Shown here: positions 20,434 through 28,844 of the stretch, one piece after another
Layout: every line of letters starts with the position of its first letter
How positions within the stretch are numbered: the first letter of the stretch is position 1
Source: Blautia sp. An81
GTDB taxonomy: Bacteria; Bacillota; Clostridia; Lachnospirales; Lachnospiraceae
DNA: 64,000 nt
Direction of reading: 5' to 3'
Assembly: GCF_002161285.1 (NCBI RefSeq)
Contig: NZ_NFHH01000019.1
Location: 1-64,000, forward strand
The notes under the pieces: generated by a model
The model's input: only the letters and a program-made list of their open reading frames with translations
The model's database searches: none
Told to the model about the DNA's origin: nothing
Made by a program: the position numbers and the translations under genes

Positions 20434-21725
20434 AGATATTCCTTTTTATCCAGGTCGCGGAAATGGAAAGACTTCTTTCCTGATGCATACTCTCCCACGA
20501 TCTGCCCCTGGCCGAAAAGCTTATATTTATAAGTTACCAGTCCTTCCAGTCCTACAGGACCTCTGGCATGGATTTTTCCGGTGCTGATTCCCACTTCTGC
20601 TCCGAATCCATACCGGAAACCGTCGGCAAATCTGGTAGAACAGTTTTGATATACCCCTGCGGAATCTACCAGCTGCATAAACTCCAGGGCATGTTCTCTG
20701 TTTTCTGTGATAATACAGTCCGTGTGATGAGAACCGTATGTATTAATATGGGCAACTGCTTCTTCCAGGTCTTCTACAATCTTTACAGAAAGGATCAAAT
20801 CCAGATATTCCCGATGGAACTCCTCTTCTTCCATAACCTCGCAGGAAACGATTTTTCCCACCTCTCTGGTTCCCCGAAGCTTTACACCTGCCTCTGTAAG
20901 AGCCTTCTCTACAGCCGGGAGAAATTCTCCTGCTGCCTTCCGGTTTACAAGAAGCGTCTCTACAGCATTGCAGGCTGCAGTATACTGAGTCTTGGCATCT
21001 ACAATAATTGGAATCGCCTTCTCCATATCATATGTTTCATCTACATAGATATGGCAGACACCATCTGCGTGCCCCATTACCGGAATCTTTGTATGGTTCA
21101 TAATATACTGTACAAACTGATTGGAGCCTCTTGGGATCAACAAGTCCACACAGTCATCACAGGCTAAAAGTTCGTCAATCTCATTGTGCAGTTCAGCCTG
21201 GAGCATACAGCCCTGGGGAAGGCCGCAGCCTGTAACTGCCTCATGGATTACAGTAAAAAGTACTTTATTGGTCCTGGCAGTCTCTTTTCCCCCTTTGAGA
21301 ACCGCACAGTTGCCGCTTTTAATACAGAGTGAAGAAATCTGTACCAGGGCATCAGGCCGGGCCTCAAAAATAATTCCGATCACGCCAATGGGACAGGTAA
21401 CCCGATACAGTTCCAGTCCCTGGTCCAGTTCTCTTGCAAGCTGTACCTGAGAAAGGGGGTCTGGCAGTCTGATTAAATCCTGGATTCCTTTGATTACATC
21501 TTCCAGCTTATGCTCATCGAATTTCAGCCGCTTCATCACCGCCTGGCCTAATCCGGATTTTTCGGCGTTCTCCATATCTTCCCTGTTGGCCCGGAAAATT
21601 TCCTCTTTATTCTCCAGCAGAGCCTTTGCCGCAGCCTCCAGGGCTTTATTCCTCGTCTCCGGAGACAGAGCTGCCATAACAGGACTGTCTGCTTTCATTT
21701 TTTTCACTTCTGTTCTGATATCCAT
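20430..21725 (-). CDS. proA: Gamma-glutamyl phosphate reductase
   Basis: ProA, 431 aa, reduces gamma-glutamyl phosphate to glutamate semialdehyde in proline synthesis. The aldehyde-dehydrogenase fold shows IGVIGIIFEARPDA, LKGGKE and the catalytic cysteine in YTAACNAVETLL. Full length. Normally next to proB, which is absent here. It is embedded between an ABC ATPase gene (28-bp gap) and a CPBP protease gene (4-bp overlap). Confidence 0.95.
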   Translation of the reverse strand: MDIRTEVKKMKADSPVMAALSPETRNKALEAAAKALLENKEEIFRANREDMENAEKSGLGQAVMKRLKFDEHKLEDVIKGIQDLIRLPDPLSQVQLARELDQGLELYRVTCPIGVIGIIFEARPDALVQISSLCIKSGNCAVLKGGKETARTNKVLFTVIHEAVTGCGLPQGCMLQAELHNEIDELLACDDCVDLLIPRGSNQFVQYIMNHTKIPVMGHADGVCHIYVDETYDMEKAIPIIVDAKTQYTAACNAVETLLVNRKAAGEFLPAVEKALTEAGVKLRGTREVGKIVSCEVMEEEEFHREYLDLILSVKIVEDLEEAVAHINTYGSHHTDCIITENREHALEFMQLVDSAGVYQNCSTRFADGFRYGFGAEVGISTGKIHARGPVGLEGLVTYKYKLFGQGQIVGEYASGKKSFHFRDLDKKEYL

Positions 21726-21753
21726 ATTGTCTGCCCTCTTTTCTTTTTACCTT

Positions 21754-22458
21754 TTACCACTCGATTTCTGAAATCGGCGTTGGATTTTCATTTAATGTAA
21801 TATCTGTAACCTTTCCGCTTTTAAATCGGATAATCCTGTCTGCCATAGGCGCCAGGGCTGAATTGTGGGTAATGATGATTACTGTCATATGCTCTTTTCT
21901 GCAAGTGTCCTGAAGGAGCTGGAGTATCTGCTTTCCTGTATTATAATCCAGGGCTCCTGTAGGCTCGTCACATAAAAGAAGCTTTGGATTTTTTGCTATA
22001 GCCCTGGCTATAGCTACTCTCTGCTGCTCCCCGCCAGAAAGCTGAGCGGGGAAATTCTTCATCCGGTCTCCCAGCCCTACTTTTTTCAGTACCTCTCCCG
22101 GATCCAGATAATCCTTACAGATTTGCACTGCCAGTTCTACATTCTCCAGGGCAGTCAGATTAGGCACCAGATTATAAAACTGGAATACAAAACCAACATC
22201 ATTTCTTCTGTATTTCACCAATTCTTTTTCAGAAAATTTATTCAGGTGCTTTCCTGCTACGATTACTTCTCCTTCTGTAGCCTGGTCCATTCCGCCCAAA
22301 ATGTTCAGAGCCGTAGTCTTACCAGCACCGGAGGCCCCCAGTATCACCGCCAGCTCCCCTTCCTCTACAGAAAAATTCGTATCATCCAGGGCTTTGATCA
22401 CTGCCTCATTTTTCTTGCCATAAATTTTTTTCACATGCTGAAATTCAATATAAGCCAT
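21754..22458 (-). CDS. ABC transporter ATP-binding protein, LolD/MacB type
   Basis: A 234-aa ABC ATPase of the family that pairs with FtsX/MacB-type permeases. Walker [13 protein letters not shown] is at about 40-51, the Q-loop lies in FVFQFYNLV, signature [14 protein letters not shown] and Walker [13 protein letters not shown]. The tail continues normally to ITLNENPTP. It follows the histidine kinase gene by 15 bp, as in two-component/ABC modules for antimicrobial-peptide or envelope stress, but no permease gene is adjacent. Confidence 0.88.
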   Translation of the reverse strand: MAYIEFQHVKKIYGKKNEAVIKALDDTNFSVEEGELAVILGASGAGKTTALNILGGMDQATEGEVIVAGKHLNKFSEKELVKYRRNDVGFVFQFYNLVPNLTALENVELAVQICKDYLDPGEVLKKVGLGDRMKNFPAQLSGGEQQRVAIARAIAKNPKLLLCDEPTGALDYNTGKQILQLLQDTCRKEHMTVIIITHNSALAPMADRIIRFKSGKVTDITLNENPTPISEIEW

Positions 22459-22473
22459 AGGCCTGCTCCTCTC

Positions 22474-23829
22474 CTATTTTTTCTCACTTACCTCCGGATT
22501 CCGAAAAAATATCTGAATTTTTGTTCCTTCTCCAAGACGGCTTTCCAGGCTGATGCCGGCATGATGCAGGGCCGCCCCATGCTTCACGATAGAAAGCCCC
22601 AGACCAGTTCCTCCCGTCTTTCTGGAATGACTTTTATCCACTCGGTAGAAGCGTTCAAAGATTCGGTCCTGTTCTTCTCTGGCAATGCCGATACCGTTGT
22701 CTTCTACTGTAAATTCAGCGCCATTTTCCCGGTCCTTAAGAGAAACCTTTACCCAGCCCCCTTCCCGGTTGTATTTCACAGCATTGTCCACCAGATTATA
22801 AAACATTTCATACAGCACATGACGGACCCCTCGTATTTTCACAGAGCTGCCTTCTGTCTGAATAGAAATATTCTTTTTACTTGCCGGAAGGGTCAGGTTC
22901 CTGCAGATATCCTGGAGCAGTTCATAAAGGTCCACGGTCTCCAAAGGCAGTTCACCGCTTTTTTCCTCCAGTTTTGATAATTCAATAATATCCTGAACAA
23001 GACTGGAAAGCCTGGCAGCTTCATCATAAATCCTGGCGGCAAATTCAGGAACATCTTCCTGGCGGACCATTCCATTTTTCATGATCTCTGCATAACCGGA
23101 AATAGACATCAGAGGCGTTTTCAGCTCATGGGATACATTTGCCGAAAATTCTCGCCTTACCTTTTCCGCCTGCTGCAGCTCCTCCACATGACTGGCGATC
23201 TGGCGGTTCTGCTGGTCCACCCGGTTCAACAGTGGGCGAAGCTCTTCATAGACCACATTTTTCAGGGGGTTCTCCAGGTCCAGCTGGTTAATGGGTTCAA
23301 TAAGTTTTTTCGCCTGATGTTTCGTATAAAGAAATCCCAGAACCAGAATTAAAATCATAATGATTCCCAAAAGGGTAAAGCTGGAAACCATGGTCTGAAA
23401 AATACTGTCTGTGGTCTTTCCCACCCGGAGAATATCTCCATCATCCAGCCTAACTGCATAATAAAAGGTCTGACGGGAAAACATATCCGAAAACCGAAGG
23501 GACTGGCCCTCCCCCTCTTCCCTTGCGTTTTGAAATTCCTGAAGTTCTTGAAAATCTTTCTGGTCCTCCTCAGGATTCGAGTCATAGACTGCCTTCCCCT
23601 GGGAATCTATCACTGTGATCCGGCTGGTAGTCAGCTGGCCCAGATCTTTTTCAAGGTATTCCTCCCCTACGTTTTCCAGGGCATATCGGATATATTCTGC
23701 CTCCTTGATCACATCTGCCTCCATGTCTCCTCTGTATTTATGGTACATGACCAGGCTGGCCGCCAGATAAGTCAGAAGTACAGTCAGAACGACCAGCACC
23801 GTTACATGGGTCATGATCTTCTGTCTCAT
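22474..23829 (-). CDS. Two-component sensor histidine kinase, PhoR-like
   Basis: A 451-aa membrane sensor kinase. Transmembrane helices at about 8-28 and 160-182 enclose an extracytoplasmic sensor domain of about 130 residues. The phosphoacceptor is in FSANVSHELKTPLMS (H-box). N-box NLVDNAVKYN, G1 VEDNGIGI and G2 GGTGLGLSIVKHG complete the ATPase domain. It overlaps the response regulator gene by 4 bp. The signal is not deducible; PhoR/WalK-like kinases respond to phosphate or the cell wall. Confidence 0.92.
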   Translation of the reverse strand: MRQKIMTHVTVLVVLTVLLTYLAASLVMYHKYRGDMEADVIKEAEYIRYALENVGEEYLEKDLGQLTTSRITVIDSQGKAVYDSNPEEDQKDFQELQEFQNAREEGEGQSLRFSDMFSRQTFYYAVRLDDGDILRVGKTTDSIFQTMVSSFTLLGIIMILILVLGFLYTKHQAKKLIEPINQLDLENPLKNVVYEELRPLLNRVDQQNRQIASHVEELQQAEKVRREFSANVSHELKTPLMSISGYAEIMKNGMVRQEDVPEFAARIYDEAARLSSLVQDIIELSKLEEKSGELPLETVDLYELLQDICRNLTLPASKKNISIQTEGSSVKIRGVRHVLYEMFYNLVDNAVKYNREGGWVKVSLKDRENGAEFTVEDNGIGIAREEQDRIFERFYRVDKSHSRKTGGTGLGLSIVKHGAALHHAGISLESRLGEGTKIQIFFRNPEVSEKK

Positions 23830-24500
23830 GTTTCTTCTCCTATACGGTATCCTACTCCACGTACAGTCTCGATCAGACTGCCGGAATCTCCCAGCTTCTG
23901 CCGCAGAGTACGGATATGAACATCTACGGTCCTGGTTTCTCCATAAATCTCATATCCCCAGATTTTTTCCAGGATTTTTTCTCTGCTGAGCACAGTTCCC
24001 TGATTTTCCAGCAGATACCGCAGTAATTCAAATTCTTTCAGAGTAAGGTCTACGCTTCTCCCATTTTCCCAGACTTTGCGGCTTTTCATATCTACCGTCA
24101 ACTCTTTATAGTGGTACTCTCTGGGAATCTCCTGCTTTTTTGTTCTGCGCAGCACGGCCTTGACTCTGGCCAGAAACTCCATCATACCGAAAGGTTTGGT
24201 GATAAAATCATCTGCCCCCCCTTCCAGTCCCCGGACCTTGTCATACTCCGCCTCTTTGGCGGTGACCATGATCACAGGGATGTCCTGGGTATCCGGCCTT
24301 CCTTTCAGATATTCCAGAACTGCATATCCGTCTTCTCCCGGAAGCATAATATCCAGCAATATCAGATCCGGTATTTCCTCTTTTAAAGCCTTTTTCAGTT
24401 CTTTGCCATTGGCCACTCCTTTTGCCTCATAACCGCTGCTGCCCAGAGTATATACCAGAAGCTCCCTGATATTTCTTTCGTCTTCCACACAGTAAATCAT
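23826..24500 (-). CDS. Two-component response regulator, OmpR/PhoB family
   Basis: A 224-aa regulator. The receiver domain has acidic residues in IYCVEDE, the phosphorylated Asp in LILLDIMLPGEDG and the conserved Lys in ITKPFG. The winged-helix domain reads TRTVDVHIRTLRQKLGD and RGVGYRIG. Partner of the overlapping histidine kinase gene. It lies 66 bp after greA and is probably the first gene of the signalling part of the run. Confidence 0.93.
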   Translation of the reverse strand: MIYCVEDERNIRELLVYTLGSSGYEAKGVANGKELKKALKEEIPDLILLDIMLPGEDGYAVLEYLKGRPDTQDIPVIMVTAKEAEYDKVRGLEGGADDFITKPFGMMEFLARVKAVLRRTKKQEIPREYHYKELTVDMKSRKVWENGRSVDLTLKEFELLRYLLENQGTVLSREKILEKIWGYEIYGETRTVDVHIRTLRQKLGDSGSLIETVRGVGYRIGEET

Positions 24501-24566
24501 TTCTTCACCTCAGCCACAGTTCTTCCCTGTTCAGCCAGGGAATCCGCTCTCTATTCTGTATTTACG

Positions 24567-25070
24567 CTAAAAGCTCCGGATAGCGTCTGCCTCATCATCT
24601 GTGGTATCTTCTATTTTTTTGATCTGAATATAATAACCTGCATTATCATTGATCTTCACATAGACCCTGTCTCCCTCATGATGTCCCAGGATAGCCTTTC
24701 CCAGAGGAGATTCTATACTGATCTTGTTATCCAGGGAATTTCCTCTGATGGAGGTCACCAGTTTATACCTTTCTGTCTCATCATCATCTTCAAAATAAAC
24801 TTCCACAAAGTTGTTCATACCTGCCTCTCCTGTTTTGGAGGTGTCAGAAACAATCGTGGCGGTTTTCAGCATTCTCTCCAGATAACGGATCCTGCTTTCG
24901 TTTTTATTCTTATCCCGCTTGGCTGCATAATACTCAAAGTTCTCACTAAGATCACCCTGGGCTCTGGCTTCTTTTACAGCCTCGATGGCCTCTTTCCTTA
25001 CCACCAGTTTCCGGTAGTCAATCTCCTCCTGGATCTTTTTCACATCGCTTTGGGTTAATCGCTCTCCCAT
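24567..25070 (-). CDS. greA: Transcription elongation factor GreA
   Basis: GreA, 167 aa from the ATG at 25070 (AGGAAG 6 nt upstream); an upstream in-frame start would add 17 unconserved residues. The N-terminal coiled coil contains the catalytic loop ARAQGDLSENFEYYAAK with its acidic tip, and the C-terminal FKBP-like domain has ISIESPLGKAILGHHEGD. It rescues backtracked RNA polymerase by stimulating transcript cleavage. Divergent from the Crp/Fnr gene. Confidence 0.93.
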   Translation of the reverse strand: MGERLTQSDVKKIQEEIDYRKLVVRKEAIEAVKEARAQGDLSENFEYYAAKRDKNKNESRIRYLERMLKTATIVSDTSKTGEAGMNNFVEVYFEDDDETERYKLVTSIRGNSLDNKISIESPLGKAILGHHEGDRVYVKINDNAGYYIQIKKIEDTTDDEADAIRSF

Positions 25071-25194
25071 AACAAACTTCCTTTCTGTCAATACTTCATT
25101 TGTCAGAGCAGATATTATCATCTGTTCTTACAGTATAATCCATTCTAAGAGGATTTGTCTATCTTGATTTATCCCCGCACTATGCAAAGCCTAC

Positions 25195-25237
25195 TGTGAT
25201 GTATATCACAGACAGCAGATTTATTCTATGCTATACT
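25195..25237 (+). promoter_or_regulatory. CRP/FNR-type operator and promoter of the asr operon
   Basis: The palindrome TGTGATGTATATCACA (25195-25210) is a close match to CRP/FNR-type sites. A -10 TATACT with TGC extension is at 25232-25237 and no good -35 is seen, as expected for an activated promoter. With a start near 25244 the palindrome is centred at about -41.5, the class II activator position. Confidence 0.75.
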
Positions 25238-25271
25238 GAAACCAGGAATCTATTTCCATAAGGAGGAAGTC

Positions 25272-25961
25272 ATGGAAACTATATCTGCCAGCCAGCTAAA
25301 GGCCTTGAAATTTTTTCACCGTCTGCCCCTGGAGCTTGTCCAGACTCTTTTAAATGCCGGACATATCCAGAATATACCGAAAAAAAACCTGCTTTTTTCC
25401 AACGGTGAAAATATCCAAAATGTGCTCCTTCTCCTGTCGGGGGAAGTATCTGTCTACAACATCACCAAACACGGACAGCGGAAAATCCTGTTTTTTCTGG
25501 GGAAAGGCCATCTTCTGAACCATGATATAAACAGTTCCCGTTCCCTGTCTCTTTCCTGTGAATCTATCACGCCGGTCCTGGTACTGAAAATTCCCAAAAA
25601 GAGCTTTCTGGGCTTTATGAAGGAAAGCTTTCCTCTCACCCAGGCGGTACTGGATGAATATGAGCGGTATCTCTGGCGTCTGGCCCATCAGCTGAAAAAT
25701 ACCTCAGGCAGTATGGTCACGGAGCGGAAGATTGCGGCAAAGCTGTGGAAATTAGGGAGAGACTTCGGAGAACGGCGGGAAGAAGGGGTGTATATCCGCC
25801 TGCCTTTTACCATGACTTTAATGGCGGACTTTGTAGGCGTGCCCAGGGAAAATGTTTCCAGAGCCTGCAAAAGCCTGACGGCCAGGGGGCTGCTTATCTG
25901 CCGTGACCGCCATTTCATCCTTCCAAACCCTGACGGTCTGGCCGAATTTTATAAAATGTAA
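25272..25961 (+). CDS. Crp/Fnr family transcriptional regulator
   Basis: A 229-aa regulator with an N-terminal cyclic-nucleotide-like beta-roll (about 15-125), a dimerisation helix and a C-terminal winged helix with MADFVGVPRENVSRACKSL as recognition region. The few cysteines (SCESIT, RACKSL, LICRDR) do not form an Fnr 4Fe-4S pattern, so it is not a classical Fnr. The asrA start is 12 bp downstream, so it probably controls sulfite reduction and, given the palindrome at 25195-25210, its own gene. Effector unknown. Confidence 0.9.
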   Translation: METISASQLKALKFFHRLPLELVQTLLNAGHIQNIPKKNLLFSNGENIQNVLLLLSGEVSVYNITKHGQRKILFFLGKGHLLNHDINSSRSLSLSCESITPVLVLKIPKKSFLGFMKESFPLTQAVLDEYERYLWRLAHQLKNTSGSMVTERKIAAKLWKLGRDFGERREEGVYIRLPFTMTLMADFVGVPRENVSRACKSLTARGLLICRDRHFILPNPDGLAEFYKM

Positions 25962-25973
25962 AGGAGTGTGTTT

Positions 25974-26981
25974 ATGGGAAATCTCTGGAATAAGGAAGCC
26001 CTGTCCCGGCTTCTGGAAAATCTGAAAAAAGACTATGATGTATTTGCTCCCAGGCTTTATGCCGGCGCCGGATGTTATTCTGACACAGATATCGTCCGCT
26101 ACGGTATCATAGAGTCCTTTGATGAAATTGTCTGGGATGAAAAATCCGATTACAGCTTTAAGGAGGCGCTGCTGCCTATTTCTGATACCATCATGTATTT
26201 TACAGAAAACAGCGTAAAAATCCCCGAGGAGAAAAGGAAGCGGCTGATCTTTTTAAGAGCCTGCGATCTGAATGCTTTAAAACGTCTGGATGAGATCTAT
26301 CTTCACAACGGACCGGAAGATTTCTACTACAAAAATATCCGGGAAAACGCCAGATTTATCTTAATGGGCTGCAGCCAGTCCTTTAAATCCTGCTTCTGTG
26401 TCTCCATGGGAACCAATCAGGCGGAAAACTATGACGGCTACGCCCACCCTACTGAAGAAGGTCTTTACCTGGAGCTGAAAGATGAAGCTCTTTCTACCTA
26501 TGCAGAAGATATCTCCGTTCCCCGGGACAGCCAGGAAATCCAGTATGTAAAAGAAAATGAAGAAACTGTTCCGATCCCGGAAACTCTCCCGGAAAATATT
26601 GCTTCTCATGAAGTATGGAAAGAATACAGCGGCAGATGTATCGGCTGCGGACGGTGCAACTTTGTCTGTCCTACCTGCACCTGCTTTACCATGCAGGATA
26701 TCTTCTACCGGGATAATGAAAATGCAGGAGAACGGCGGAGAGTCTGGGCTTCCTGCCAGGTAGACGGATACAGCGACATTGCCGGGGGCATCAGCTTCCG
26801 CAAAGATCAGGGAGAGCGTATGCGGTTCAAGGTGCTCCATAAGATCCAGAATTACAAAAACCGCTTCGGCTACCCTATGTGCGTAGGCTGCGGCAGATGT
26901 GAGAATGTGTGTCCAGAATATATTTCTTACATAGAATGTTTAAATAAATTATCAGCGATAGGAGGGAACAGCCATGAATAA
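25974..26981 (+). CDS. asrA: Anaerobic sulfite reductase subunit A
   Basis: AsrA, 335 aa, a ferredoxin-like electron carrier subunit of the three-protein dissimilatory-type sulfite reductase. Two 4Fe-4S clusters are visible near the C-terminus: CIGCGRCNFVCPTC and CVGCGRCENVCPEY. The ATG at 25974 follows AAGGAG at 7 nt; a GTG two codons earlier overlaps that site. The last 8 bp overlap asrB, so translation is coupled. Confidence 0.93.
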   Translation: MGNLWNKEALSRLLENLKKDYDVFAPRLYAGAGCYSDTDIVRYGIIESFDEIVWDEKSDYSFKEALLPISDTIMYFTENSVKIPEEKRKRLIFLRACDLNALKRLDEIYLHNGPEDFYYKNIRENARFILMGCSQSFKSCFCVSMGTNQAENYDGYAHPTEEGLYLELKDEALSTYAEDISVPRDSQEIQYVKENEETVPIPETLPENIASHEVWKEYSGRCIGCGRCNFVCPTCTCFTMQDIFYRDNENAGERRRVWASCQVDGYSDIAGGISFRKDQGERMRFKVLHKIQNYKNRFGYPMCVGCGRCENVCPEYISYIECLNKLSAIGGNSHE

Positions 26982-27765
26982 CGCCTATATGCCTTTTCTG
27001 TCCCAGATTCAGAAAGTCATCCGCCATACTGATATCGAATACACCTTCCGCATGCACTATGTGGGAGAGGTAAAACCTGGTCAGTTCTTTGAAGTCTCTG
27101 TTCCCAAATACGGAGAGGCTCCCATCTCTGTCAGCGGCATTGGAGAGGATTATGTAGATCTGACCATCCGGAAAGTAGGCAAAGTGACCAATGAAATCTT
27201 TGAAAACCAGGAAGGAAAAAGTCTCTTTATGAGAGGGCCTTACGGCAACGGCTTCCTTCCGGAAAATTACCGGGGAAAGGAACTTGCAGTGGTAGCCGGA
27301 GGAACAGGGGTATCTCCTGTAAAGGGGATCATCGACTATTTCGGAAGTCACCCGGAAGAAGTAACATCCCTTACCGTCATTGCAGGATTCAAATCTCCCA
27401 AAGATGTGCTCTTTAAAGAAGACATCGAGCGGTGGAAAAGCCAGAAAATGGATCTCACCATTACCGTAGACGCAGCCGAAGAGCCTGGCTGGAACGTGGG
27501 ACTGGTGACAAAATATATCCCGGATATTACTTTTGAGAATAAGGAAAATGCAGCTGTCATCGTAGTAGGGCCTCCCGTAATGATGAAATTCGCTGTGGCA
27601 GAATTTAAGAAGCTGGATATTGCAGACCACCAGATCTGGATCTCCCAGGAGAGAAAGATGTGCTGCGGTCTGGGCAAATGCGGCCATTGCCGGATGGGAG
27701 ACACCTATATCTGTCTGGACGGCCCGGTATTTAATTATACTGAAGGCAAAAAACTGCTGGATTAA
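26974..27765 (+). CDS. asrB: Anaerobic sulfite reductase subunit B
   Basis: AsrB, 263 aa, a ferredoxin-NADP reductase-like flavoprotein that passes electrons from NAD(P)H to the other subunits. It has an FAD-binding barrel, the nucleotide-binding motif VVAGGTGVSPVKG near 107-119 and a C-terminal 2Fe-2S site with cysteines in MCCGLGKCGHCRMG and YICLDGP. Gap to asrC is 10 bp. Confidence 0.93.
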   Translation: MNNAYMPFLSQIQKVIRHTDIEYTFRMHYVGEVKPGQFFEVSVPKYGEAPISVSGIGEDYVDLTIRKVGKVTNEIFENQEGKSLFMRGPYGNGFLPENYRGKELAVVAGGTGVSPVKGIIDYFGSHPEEVTSLTVIAGFKSPKDVLFKEDIERWKSQKMDLTITVDAAEEPGWNVGLVTKYIPDITFENKENAAVIVVGPPVMMKFAVAEFKKLDIADHQIWISQERKMCCGLGKCGHCRMGDTYICLDGPVFNYTEGKKLLD

Positions 27766-27775
27766 GGAGGTTGGA

Positions 27776-28750
27776 ATGATGCATGTTGATGTAAATACAA
27801 AGAAGTTAAAAAAGAACGCTTTTCGTGTGACCAAACACAGAGATATCGTAGCCTCCAGAGTCCGTGTTCCCGGAGGGGCATGTAACGCAGAGGTGCTGGC
27901 CCAGGTAGCAGCGATTGCCAGAGAATACGGCAACGGCCAGGTGCATATCACTACCCGCCAGGGCTTTGAGATCGAAGGGATCTCTATCCGGGACATGGCA
28001 AAGGTCAATGAAAAACTTCAGCCCATTATTGAAAACCTGGAGATCAATCAGGAGACTCCCGGCACCGGCTACGCCTCTTCCGGCACCAGAAACGTCAGCG
28101 CCTGTGTGGGCAACCGGGTCTGTCCTTTCGGAAACTACAACACGGCGGCCTTTGCAAAACGGATCGAGAAAGCTATTTTCCCTAATGATCTGCATTTTAA
28201 GATTGCCCTTACCGGCTGTGCCAACGACTGTATCAAAGCCAGAATGCACGATTTCGGCATTATCGGCATGACGGAACCTCAGTACGATCCCAACCGGTGC
28301 GTAAGCTGCAGCGCCTGTATCAAAGGCTGCGACCAGCTTTCTGTAGACGCTCTCCACATGGAAAATTATAAGATCGTCCGGAACACAGAAAAATGTGTAG
28401 GCTGCGGGGTCTGCGTCACCAAATGCCCTACCAGAGCCTGGACAAGGAGCCGGAAAAAATATTATCGTCTCACCATTATGGGACGTACCGGAAAGAAAAA
28501 CCCAAGACTGGGAGAAGATTTTCTTCTCTGGGCTGACGAGGATACCATTGTAAAAGTAATCCTGAATACTTATAAATTCGCAAAAGAATACATTGACCCA
28601 AAAGCTCCCGGTGGGAAGGAACATGTAGGCTATATTATTGACCGGGTTGGCTTTAAAGAATTTAAAAAATGGGCCCTGGATGGAGTGGAACTGCCTCCTG
28701 AGACCATTGTGAAGGATAACGTTTATTGGAGCGGAATTTATTTCAGGTAA
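27776..28750 (+). CDS. asrC: Anaerobic sulfite reductase subunit C (siroheme subunit)
   Basis: AsrC, 324 aa, the catalytic siroheme/4Fe-4S subunit reducing sulfite to sulfide. Siroheme-cluster cysteines are in SACVGNRVCPFGNYN and LTGCANDCIKARM; an inserted ferredoxin domain has CVSCSACIKGCDQ and CVGCGVCVTKCPT. The start is ATG 27776 or 27779, both served by AAGGAGG; a much longer in-frame start inside asrB is unlikely. Last gene of the crp/fnr-asrABC operon, followed by a strong hairpin. Confidence 0.94.
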   Translation: MMHVDVNTKKLKKNAFRVTKHRDIVASRVRVPGGACNAEVLAQVAAIAREYGNGQVHITTRQGFEIEGISIRDMAKVNEKLQPIIENLEINQETPGTGYASSGTRNVSACVGNRVCPFGNYNTAAFAKRIEKAIFPNDLHFKIALTGCANDCIKARMHDFGIIGMTEPQYDPNRCVSCSACIKGCDQLSVDALHMENYKIVRNTEKCVGCGVCVTKCPTRAWTRSRKKYYRLTIMGRTGKKNPRLGEDFLLWADEDTIVKVILNTYKFAKEYIDPKAPGGKEHVGYIIDRVGFKEFKKWALDGVELPPETIVKDNVYWSGIYFR

Positions 28751-28761
28751 AATGCTACGTC

Positions 28762-28834
28762 AAAAGGACTGTCTCTCAATCCGTCGGAGCAAGAAACTAT
28801 TGTTTCCTGTTTCGGATCTTGAGACAGTCCTTTT
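28762..28834. terminator. Bidirectional intrinsic terminator
   Basis: The stem AAAAGGACTGTCTC / GAGACAGTCCTTTT between convergent asrC and the membrane-protein gene, with an inner GAAAC/GTTTC hairpin. A- and T-rich flanks on both sides. Confidence 0.82.
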
Positions 28835-28844
28835 ACATTGGTCT

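Noticed and set aside
25272-25961. Fnr oxygen sensor
   Set aside because: The N-terminal cysteine cluster required for the 4Fe-4S site is not present.
27620-27775. Longer start for asrC
   Set aside because: It overlaps asrB in another frame; the AAGGAGG site fits the ATG at 27776 or 27779.
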